A stretch of DNA of 64,000 nt from NCBI GenBank assembly GCA_017311315.1, contig CM029612.1, positions 26,696,058-26,760,057 on the forward strand. The letters run 5' to 3'. The notes under the pieces were generated by a model, which made no database searches, was not told the origin of the DNA, and saw nothing but the letters and a program-made list of their open reading frames with translations. This document shows positions 54,775-64,000 of this stretch, one piece after another. Position numbers and translations under genes: made by a program. The DNA comes from Dendrocalamus latiflorus. Taxonomy: Eukaryota; Streptophyta; Magnoliopsida; Poales; Poaceae. Position 1 is the first letter of the stretch. Every line of letters starts with the position of its first letter.

Positions 54775-57700
54775 TGTCGGGACCCTGGATTTCCGAACCC
54801 GGACCCTCTGTGTATTACTGCACTAGTCCCAGATCAAAGCTAGTGCACACAGTTAAACAGAATGAAACATAACCACAACGCTTTATTACAATAATTAGAG
54901 TACAGACCGAAGGTCTCATTATTACAAATGAGGTTTCAAGACCTCGCACACAAAAAACACAGCGGAAGCAAATATAACTGAAGACCCATCAATACGCCAC
55001 AGGCAATTGACTGGGGAAGCGCGACCTAGTCTCCGGAAATCCTTCGTCAATCCCGCGAAGTAGTCGTAGTCCCTCTTGAGCTTCGTATTCCTCTGAGATT
55101 ATTTTTGAGTGCAGCATGTGAGTACATAAAGTACTCCGCAAGTCTTGGGAAAAATGCATAGATGCAAGGCTTGACAAAGGAAGGCATATGGTTCTTTTGC
55201 ACAAAGCAATATTTTAAATTCAATTATTACTAATTATTTTCGAAGGCATCAATTTAATAAGTAAATGTTTTAACAGAACTAACATTAATTCTAGTGAAGG
55301 TTCCATCCACCAACACTAGCTCAATTAATTGCAAGTTTAAACTGCGGGTTCCATCCACCCTCTCTGGCTCCACTGCCAGGATTCCCTTCCGAGAGTTCCC
55401 TCCACTCTCGGAATACAAAACTTTTGATTTTAAAACCAAAACCAGAAATCTACCATGTGAATGCATTCCTTGCCCGCCCTTGACCGTGGGCACGGCTATT
55501 CGAATAGTTTTACACTCTGCAGAGGTTGTACAACTTTACCCACAAGAGATAAATTATCCTAAAAGTCAACACGCTTCCTTTGGCATGAGACCCAGATAAA
55601 ATCACAAAGCCTTTACCTTACTCTAATCTAGCTAGATACCACCCGCTGAGGTTTCACCGCAGGTAGGCTAACTGCCCGAACCGAAGCCCCCTCTTGCGCC
55701 ATATGAGTACAGTAAATCCTGTCCCTCACTGTGAATAACCAGTCCATCCCTGGCACCCACTTTCCACTGGTGGCACCTAAACTAGACTATCATAAGTTAG
55801 TCAGCTAGGTCGTACCCATATAGACTTGTGGTTGTACGGTTAATGCTCAGTCTGGACAAACACAAGCGTCGGTCCTTAATTGACTAGGGTGGAACATACA
55901 CTTAACAAGATCTCGTGCTAACTGCACCAAACCAAACCAACCATCCACCCTAATCTAAACCAACTTTCACATTTTATTTTATTTTGAAAGCACAGTGGCA
56001 ACTACAATTACCACTAATTTCATAAACACAAGGTTTCTCAATAAATCTTAACTTCCCATTTCAAGAGTTTAAAATATTATAGCATGACTAAGCATTCACT
56101 ACCATTCTAATATTCACAAAGATTATAATCTCATATTGAGATAAAGGAAGTTCTAGGGTGACAAAGGTACATGGCAATCAATGTCAAATGAGGGCATAAC
56201 AAAGTTGGAGACTAATTCCTAAAGATTTGAACTAGTGGTTTTATGTAAATAGCAATGCACATAATTTAAAATATTTAAAACATTTCAAAAGCATAGGTTC
56301 AAGATGATCAAAGGAGACTTGCCTTCTTGTGCTGATTGGTCCCTCTTGCTGCGGTTCGACAAACTCTTCGGCGACTTCGGGTTCTACGCGCGAAACGACA
56401 AAACAAACAAAATAAATTCAAATGAACTCCAAAAACTGCAAAACCAGAACCAAAAGATAGAGCTCAATTTTAGATGAATTTAGGAAGAAGAATCGGGTCG
56501 ATCGGAGTTCGGACGAAGGAGAACGAGCGATCTAAAGTTTGCCGGGGCGAGAAAATGCTGGAAATTCACAGATGTTACTGTTCATCCGAGAACAGTACTT
56601 TTGGCGAGAAGGCTAGCGCTGGCGAGAGGAGGCATGGGAGATGAATCTAACTAGCAAAATGGGTTGCTAGGGACCTAAGGCACACATAGGAAGCGACGGC
56701 ACGCCAAACGGAGTACGGTGACGGCACGGGCGGCTACAACGACATGGGTAGAAGAGAGGAATAAAACCCGGGCATAGGACATGGAGAAGTAGGGTGAGCA
56801 CGGGCTAGAACGGCTTGGTGAAGCTAGGAAAATTATCGGCTCGGCCAGAAACCCATCGGAGACGGCGCAATCTACGTTTGAACGACGTCGGGAAGGGTAA
56901 AGGAAAAACTTAATATCTTGGTGCTCGGTGAACGAAATCTAAAACCACTTGAGGGTAGCTACCTGGGATGGTTTGGCACAAAGTGACGCGAACGGATTGG
57001 TGGAAACATCACCGGGTAGATGGGGGACACGAGATGCCATTGACGGCCATGGCGAGGTTCGGAGGCGAAAATTTGTGGAGGCTTTTTGGGGAAAAGGGAG
57101 TGAGCACGGCGTAGAACGCGATGAGGCAAGTCTAAGAAAAATTACGGCAAGGGCTGAAGCTTACCGGAGATGACGAATCGACGTCGGAAGCGCTCTTGAC
57201 CTAGATTGGGGAAAACTCGATTCCGGGAGATTGGCTGCACCAAAACCAAATTAACTTGGCAAGAAGGTAGATGGCACATGATGGCACAATGTGACGCGAA
57301 AGGATCACGGAAAAACTCACCGAATAGCTCGAGACGTGACGAGCAAATTCGAGACCGAAGGGCCTCGATGCCGACGGCGTCCTGACCTTTGATGGGACTT
57401 GCCACGGCTTGGGATGGGTTTAGGAAGCCAAGGGGTCCTATTTATAGGCTTGGAAGGGTAGAAACCGACTCCAATTCGCGGATTTCGGTTTAGAGTCCGT
57501 TTCAGAAAATTGGAGATAAAAGGCAAACGGATGAACGAAATGGAAGGAGACCAGTTGGGATGGATTCCTTGCGTGATTTGGCACAACTTTCCTTTTGGGA
57601 AGACATTGAGATAAGGTCCGGATTGGAAGTTATGAAGAGAGAGAAAACGGAAGGAACTGTACAGAGACAGATCGATCGCGCTGGAGGTTGAAGACGATGA

Positions 57701-57977
57701 ACAGTACCCGCGGTACTGTTCATTCTCTCTCCTCTTTTTTTTGGAAATTTCAAATTGAGCTCAAACAAACTCCGAAAAATCCAGAAAATACAGAAAATTC
57801 CTTGTACACAAGGAACACAAATAAAATATTTTTGACAAATATTAATATTTAATTTAATCATATTAAATCTTTTTAATTAATGAAAATTCCAGTTAAGCTT
57901 TAATTAATTCCAGAAAAATCCAAATGGTGAATTTTATTTTAAAAGCTTCAAAAAGGCTCTGAAAATAGGATGTTACA
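54775..57977 (-). mobile_element. Gypsy-N 3' LTR (3203 bp)
   Basis: The minus strand starts TGTAACATCCTATTTTC at 57977 and ends GGTCCCGACA at 54775. A TATA box (CCTATAAATAGG) lies on the minus strand at 57437-57448. Frames inside it are LTR sequence. Confidence 0.92.
57437..57448 (-). promoter_or_regulatory. TATA box of the Gypsy-N 3' LTR
   Basis: CCTATAAATAGG, about 530 bp into the LTR; the second LTR has the same box at 63808-63819. Confidence 0.7.
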
Positions 57978-57993
57978 AATCTACCCCCCTTAG
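57978..57993 (-). other. Polypurine tract of Gypsy-N
   Basis: The minus strand reads CTAAGGGGGGTAGATT directly before the 3' LTR. Confidence 0.88.
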
Positions 57994-58023
57994 AAAGAAT
58001 CTCGTCCCCGAGATTCGGACGGA

Positions 58024-59266
58024 CTAGGAAAAAGATAGGAGAGGAAAACGCAGCTCTTGGTTCCTTGCTGTGTTCTCAAGCTGCTTCTTGCTTTGAACCA
58101 AATTGAAACTTACCAAGCATGATTGCTGCCCCTGGGGCACCTTTTGCGGTGATGTGGTTAACTTGTCCTCTTCTTGTGATTGCGGAGTTCTTGGAGCTTT
58201 TCCTGCAGTTGGAGATACTCCCCGTCCTTGTCCTACAACTGGAGTTCGCGCTGGTGTATTTCCCAAGTTGAAAGGAATTGGAGTGGTGACCTGAGGCTTC
58301 TGTGGGCAATTGCTTGCATAATGCCCCATCTCGTGACATCGAAAACATTGCACTCCTGCGGCTGAGGTGTTGCTTTTCTGAGGTCGACTCCGGTGAAGAT
58401 GCGGGGTTCTTGCATCTCTGAACGAGGCGCAGATCCTGGAGTTCCTGGTGCATCTGTTGCTGCTGGAGCTTTGTTGAACTGGGGTGGATTCATTCGGGCC
58501 TTGAACTGCTTGCATTATATTGTGTCTGAAAAGCCATCTTTCTCTTACGAGAGTCCTGCAATTGATATTGAGCGTCTTCCTGGACAAGGGCCTTATTTAC
58601 ATGTGCTGAAATGTCGGAAAATCTTTGGACACCAACTGCACCTTGAGGTTGGGATCAAGTCCCTGCATGAACCGCCAAATCTTTGTTGCCTCTGATGTGA
58701 TCTCTTCGGATACATACCGGTACAGTTGGGTGAACTTGTTCAGGTATTCGGAAACGCTGAGGTTTCCTTGCTGCAGTTGGTAGAATTCTCTTTTCTTCAT
58801 GTCCATTATTCCCGTAGGAATATGCGCAGTGCGGAATGCCTCCACAAATTCATCCCATGTGATAGCTTGTGCATTTTGATGAGCGGCGCGGTAATTTTCC
58901 CACCAGTTAGCAGCGATCCCTTTGAGTTGGTGAGCCGCATACAACACCTTTTCATTGTCATTGCACTGGGCTAGGACCAACTTCCTCTCCACATCCTTAA
59001 TCCAATCATCTGCCTCCATGGGATCTACGGATCCAGCAAAGTAGGAGGTCTTGACCTCATAAATTCTCCCATCTTAGTCTGGGGAGCTTGGTTGGGCGCC
59101 TGCGGACCTTGCTGTACTTGATTCTGGGCAAGAGCTTGGAGTAGCTGCAGTTGCATAGCCATCATCTGTTCCAAGTTGGGGCTTGAGCAGGAGGAGGTGG
59201 AATGTTATTGTCTTGCTGGGCATTGGCATCATGGCTGCTGCCAGGGTTGCTCCTTGTGTTCACCAT
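58024..59266 (-). pseudogene. Gypsy-N gag (frameshifted)
   Basis: The minus-strand ATG at 59264-59266 starts MVNTRSNPGSSHDANAQQDN, a start common in Tekay/Del-type gags. After frame changes, the frame from 59019 gives the Retrotrans_gag capsid core: DDWIKDVERKLVLAQCNDNE, GIAANWWENYRAAH, TWDEFVEAFRTAHIPTGIMD, KKREFYQLQQGNLSVSEYLN. It ends near 58597. The next frame carries the zinc knuckle CFRCHEMGHYASNCPQKP (C-x2-C-x4-H-x4-C), a Thr/Pro-rich linker and the end at about 58024. At least two frame changes (about 59030 and 58600) interrupt it. It would supply particles for the element, though pol must come from elsewhere. Confidence 0.85.
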
Positions 59267-61145
59267 CTGAAGCGGTTCGGGGACAGCAAAAGATAAGAGG
59301 GAAACTAGCATAGGTAAGAGATTAGGGGAAAACTAAACAACATCCCAAACAACACACAGAAAGAAGCAAGCAACAACTTGGAAGAAACTTAGCTTGAAAT
59401 AAAATAGTTTTTAAGGATGGCTGTACTACAAGTATACAAAGACTTGGTACAGTCCACCTAACACACAAGCAAGTAATATATATAGCGTTCTAAAATCGTA
59501 AGACTTTACTTGGGTACTACAACTAAAGAACTAGTCCTTGCTTCTTCATGATTCTAACTTGTTCTTCGGTACTCTGAAGTATTCCTTTAACCGAGGAATA
59601 CGGAAGACAATCAACAAATCGGAGGGGTACATCTTTAGTTGCCTGCAAGCTTTGGATTAACTTCAATTGGCCTTATCATATTGATTAATTCAAATTCCAC
59701 CAAAAAGGGCTTAACTTCCGCAGGTGTTCATCCGAGAGAGACATAATTATTTCAACTCTTCAAAAATTCTTGATTCCAAAATCATATACCACAAATGCAC
59801 CTTATTGATTTCAGCAAATTATCTCTTAAACTTTTATTCTCTGCTCTAATTTGGATCGACGTCAAACCATAGAATTTTTTCTAACAAGAATCCAATAATA
59901 TTGTACTTTGCGATTTCCACCAATTGCTTTATGATCATTATCTAATCCAACAGATCCATAACTTTGATCAAATAATATAAGATTAATTCAACCTTCAATA
60001 AATTTTAAGATCATCTAAGCAATAATTTAATATTCATTAATCCACCAAAACCAATCTCTTGATAATCATCATTTTGGTTCCACCAAATTTGAATGAATTC
60101 AAATACCTCAATTAATTCTTATCGGACGATCTCTCAATTAATTCTTATTGAACAATCTATCTCCCAAAATTAATTTAAATCCTCCAGGTGAACATCCTTA
60201 AACGACCTAGTTAATCCCATTAGTTAAAATCCAATTATCTAGCCATGATCATTTAAATCTACAAAATTCAATTTGACACACCAATTCAATGTCCACTTTG
60301 CAAAGATAAAACTAATCCACCAAGATATCTAATTCCACTAGTATCCACTTATCATCAATAGGTCCACCAAACTCTGATAATCGATTAACTCCACAAATTC
60401 ATCTACCCTTCATGATTCAACCAAATCACCAAATTGTTATCATGAATGATAATTCAACTTCTTAATCTTTTAATCTCTCCCTTTAGTGGATCAATCTCTT
60501 AATTCTAATTCTCCAACGATCACAAGTAATCCCTCCAACAAAAATCTTGTTTTACATCCAGTTGCTCCTTTCAATCCTAGATAATAAATCCAAGGCAAAG
60601 TTTAGACTCCTCCCATGATCTAATTAGCTCTCAAGTTCAACTTTGTATTTAATCTCTAGTCAATCCACAAAGATGACACTCGTTAGATTTATTTATAATC
60701 AATTGGTATCCACAAATATACCTTTTATCTCAATCCTCTCGAATATTATTCAATCTTGTCAATTATGGATCCAAATATATCACTCTAGCAACAATTCTCC
60801 AAATTACCTAACTTGACATGCACTGATTATCACGGCTTTCCCGACAAGAGTACTTCCAATAATTTGTTGTCTTCCGTATACTCTAGGTCTCCAAGGATTC
60901 TCCAAGTGCTTTTCAGACGCAACCTCATCGATCCATCTATAGAAATTACAGAGGGAAGGGGATATAATTACCATTCCAAAAAGTCAATAACCAGATAGAT
61001 AAGGAAGAATACCATGACGAAGGTAAGGATAGAAAGATAAGAAAAGACAAGGGTAGCACATTATTAAATTTTTATTTTATAAAATAAATTTTGAAGCTCT
61101 TCTACTAACGACCATTCTAACTAGGTCACGTCCTACAGTCAAATT
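59267..61145 (-). other. Gypsy-N leader, noncoding
   Basis: 1.9 kb, AT-rich, with many AATTCCACCAA- and CAATTAATTC-like phrases and no coding motif. It lies between the primer site and gag. Confidence 0.7.
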
Positions 61146-61158
61146 GGCTCTGATACCA
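61146..61158 (-). other. Gypsy-N primer-binding site (initiator-Met tRNA)
   Basis: The minus strand reads TGGTATCAGAGCC, complementary to the 3' end of tRNA-iMet, four bases after the LTR end. Confidence 0.92.
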
Positions 61159-61162
61159 TCTC

Positions 61163-64000
61163 TGTCGGGACCCGGATTTCCGAACCCGGACCCTCTGTGT
61201 ATTACTGCACTAGTCCCAGATCAAAGCTAGTGCACACAGTTAAACAGAATGAAACATCACCACAACGCTTTATTACAATAATTAAGAGTAGACCGAAAGG
61301 TCTCATTATTACAAATGAGGTTTCAAGACCTCGCACACAAAAACACAGCGGAAGCAAAGATAAACTGACGAGACCCATCAATACGCCACAGGCAATTGAC
61401 TGGGGAAGCGCGACCTAGTCTCCGGAAATCCTTCGTCGAATCCCGCGAAGTAGTCGTAGTCCCTCTTGAGCTTCGTATTCTCTGAGATTTTTTTTGAGTG
61501 CAGCATGTGAGTACATAAAGTACTCCGCAAGTCTTGGGAAAAATGCATAGATGCAAGGCTTGACAAAGGAAGGCTATGGTTCTTTTGCACAAAGCAATAT
61601 TTTAAATTCATTACTACTAATTATTTTCGAAGGCATCAATTTAATAAGTAAATGTTTTAACAGAACTAACATTTTCTAGTGAAGGTTCCACTACCAACAC
61701 TAGCTAATTAATTGTCAAGTTTAAACTGCGGGTTCCATCCACCCTCTCTGGCTCCATGCCAGGATTCCCTTCCAAGAGTTCCCTCCACTCTCGGAATACA
61801 AAACTTTTGATTTTAAAACCAAAACCAGAAATCTACCATGTGAATGCATTCCTTGCCCGCCCTTGACCGTGGGCACGGCTATTCGAATAGTTTTACACTC
61901 TGCAGAGGTTGTACAACTTTACCCACAAGAGATAAATTATCCTAAAAGTCAACACGCTTCCTTTGGCATGAGACCCAGATAAAATTCACAAAGCCTTTAC
62001 CTTACTCTAATCTAGCTAGATACCACCCGCTGAGGTTTCACCGCAGGTAGGCTAACTGCCCGAACCGAAGCCCCCTCTTGCGCCATATGAGTACAGTAAA
62101 TCCCTGTCCCTCACTGTGAATAACCAGTCCATCCCTGGCACCCACTTTCCACTGGTGGCACCTAAACTAGACTATCATAAGTTAGTCAGCTAGGTCGTAC
62201 CCATATAGACTTGTGGTTGTACGGTTAATGCTCAGTCTGGACAAACACAAGCGTCGGTCCTTAATTGACTAGGGTGGAACATACACTTAACAAGATCTCG
62301 TGCAACTGCACCAAACCAACCATCCACCCTAATCTAAACCAACTTTCACATTTTATTTTATTTTAAAAGCACAGTGGCAACTACAATTACCACTCATTTT
62401 AAACACAAGGATTTCAATAATCATAATTTCCCATTTCAAGATTTTCCAAAGTATAGATAGCATGACTAAGCATTACACTACCATTCTAATATTAACAAAG
62501 ATTTATAATCTCATTTGAGACAAAGGAAGTTCTAGGGTGACAAGGTACATGGCATCAATTCAATGAGGGCATAACAAGTTGGAATAACTAATCCTAAAGA
62601 TTTGAACTAGTGTTTTATGTAAATAGCAATGCACATAATTTAAAATATTTAAAACATTTCAAAAGCATAGGTTCAAGATGATCAAAGGAGACTTGCCTTC
62701 TTTGTGCTATTGGTCCCTCTTGCTGCGGTTCGACAAACTCTTCGGCGACGTCGGGTTCTACGCGCGAAACGACAAACAAACAAATAAAATTCAAATGAAC
62801 TCCAAAAACTGCAAACCAGAACCAAAAGATAGAGCTCAATTTTAGATGAATTTAGGAAGAAGAATCGGGTCGATCGGAGTTCGGACGAAGGAGAACGAGC
62901 GATCTAAAGTTTGCCGGGGCGAGAAAATGCTGGAAATTCACAGATGTTACTGTTCATCCGAGAACAGTACTTTTGGCGAGAAGGCTAGCGCTGGCGAGAG
63001 GAGGCATGGGAGATGAATCTAACTAGCAAAATGGGTTGCTAGGGACCTAAGGCACACATAGGAAGCGACGGCACGCCAAACGGAGTACGGTGACGGCACG
63101 GGCGGCTACAACGACATGGGTAGAAGAGAGGAATAAAACCCGGGCATAGGACATGGAGAAGTAGGGTGAGCACGGGCTAGAACGCGGCTTGGTGAAGCTA
63201 GGAAAATTATCGGCTCGGCCAGAAACCCATCGGAGACGGCGCAATCTACGTTTGAACGACGTCGGGAAGGGTAAAGGAAAAACTTAATATCTTGGTGCTC
63301 GGTGAACGAAATCTAAAACCACTTGGAGGGTAGCTACCTGGGATGGTTTGGCACAAAGTGACGCGAACGGATTGGTGAAAACATCACCGGGTAGATGGGG
63401 GACACGAGATGCCATTGACGGCCATGGCGAGGTTCGGAGGCGAAAATTTGTGGAGGCTTTTGGGGAAAAGGAGTGAGCACGGCGTAGAACGCGATGAGGC
63501 AAGTCTAAGAAAAATTACGGCAAGGGCTGAAGCTTACCGGAGATGACGAATCGACGTCGGAAGCGCTCTTGACCTAGATTGGGGAAAACTCGATTCGGGA
63601 GATTGGCTGCACCAAAACCAAATTAACTTGGCAAGAAGGTAGATGGCACATGATGGCACAATGTGACGCGAAAGGATCACGGAAAAACTCACCGAATAGC
63701 TCGAGACGTGACGAGCAAATTCGAGACCGAAGGGCCTCGATGCCGACGGCGTCCTGACCTTTGAGGGACTTGCCACGGCTTGGGATGGTTTAGGGGAGCC
63801 AAGGGGTCCTATTTATAGGCTTGGAAGGGTAGAAACCGACTCCAATTCGCGGATTTCGGTTTAGAGTCCGTTTCAGAAAATTGGAGATAAAAGGCAAACG
63901 GATGAACGAAATGGAAGGAGACCAGTTGGGATGGATTCCTTGCGTGATTTGGCACAACTTTCCTTTTGGGAAGACATTGAGATAAGATCCGGATTGGAAG
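61163..64000 (-). mobile_element. Gypsy-N 5' LTR, incomplete at window end
   Basis: Same sequence as 54775-57977 with many small length differences. From the left it runs TGTCGGGACCCGG to the window end at CATTGAGATAAGATCCGG, matching 57601-57623. About 0.36 kb of the LTR should lie beyond 64000. TATA box at 63808-63819 (minus). Confidence 0.92.

Larger units (their letters stand above)
54775..64000 (-). mobile_element. Gypsy-N: young, gag-only Ty3/gypsy element (right LTR cut by window end)
   Basis: On the minus strand: 5' LTR (61163 to beyond 64000), primer site (61146-61158), leader, gag (59266 to 58024), polypurine tract (57978-57993) and 3' LTR (57977-54775). The interior is only about 3.2 kb and has no protease, RT, RNase H or integrase motifs. 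It is therefore non-autonomous, like the known gag-only partners of large Tekay/Del-type elements in rice. The two LTRs read almost the same. The left flank is CACCA (54770-54774); the right flank is off-window. Confidence 0.9.

Noticed and set aside
55294..57405. Several 70-100-codon frames in the Gypsy-N LTR
   Set aside because: They lie in LTR sequence, are not kept intact between the two LTR copies and resemble no protein.

Overview
The window is plant nuclear DNA, almost certainly from a grass (Poaceae). It has CACTA transposons with TNP2-type and Ptta/En-Spm-type genes, Ty3/gypsy LTRs of about 3 kb starting TGTAACATCC with tRNA-iMet primer sites, SIRE-like Ty1/copia elements with GGGGGGGTGAAT LTR ends, and hAT elements. 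No host gene was recognised. Nearly every base belongs to a transposon or its relic, as expected of pericentromeric or other heterochromatic DNA.

Layout. 1-11132: CACTA-1, a near-complete two-gene CACTA element (left terminus off-window) with subterminal repeats, a TNP2-like transposase gene (about 1901-5565) and a seven-exon second gene (5908-10222). It sits inside a decayed chromodomain Ty3/gypsy element, gypsy-1 (11133-about 19391), which is also broken by two solo LTRs (12503-13500 and 14063-18074). From about 19392 to 52490 runs the scaffold of an old minus-strand Ty3/gypsy element, Gypsy-M. Its 3' LTR is split by a solo LTR (20149-23875, itself carrying a 918-bp hAT element) and by LTR-G, another solo LTR (24961-41660). 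LTR-G was in turn opened by insert B (about 25843-40310), CACTA-3 (26207-39986), a SIRE-like copia element (26211-about 37834, minus) and a solo gypsy LTR (31964-35071). This gives six levels, most supported by target-site duplications that I read directly. Gypsy-M's interior is interrupted by CACTA-2 (about 42135-48592), which has a truncated TNP2 gene, a captured SWEET sugar-transporter exon and further LTR insertions. Gypsy-M's own gag (about 48870-49760, minus) has at least seven zinc-knuckle-like motifs. 52491-54774 is largely unclassified, with a probable 247-bp MITE. 54775-64000 is Gypsy-N, a young minus-strand Ty3/gypsy element with two LTRs (the second cut by the window edge), a primer site, a polypurine tract and only a gag gene, so it is non-autonomous.

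How the genes work together. The CACTA-1 genes would form an autonomous transposition system: TNP2 is the presumed DDE transposase, and the second gene product is the accessory, presumed DNA-binding partner acting on the subterminal repeats. Each gene shows one 1-nt frameshift. The copia gag-pol is broken by two stop codons and frameshifts. Gypsy-N and Gypsy-M lack pol and would depend on enzymes from other elements.

Limits. Exon limits, LTR ends and family names come from reading alone. Boundaries marked 'about' may be off by tens of bases. Family assignments rest on remembered motif patterns, not on searches.
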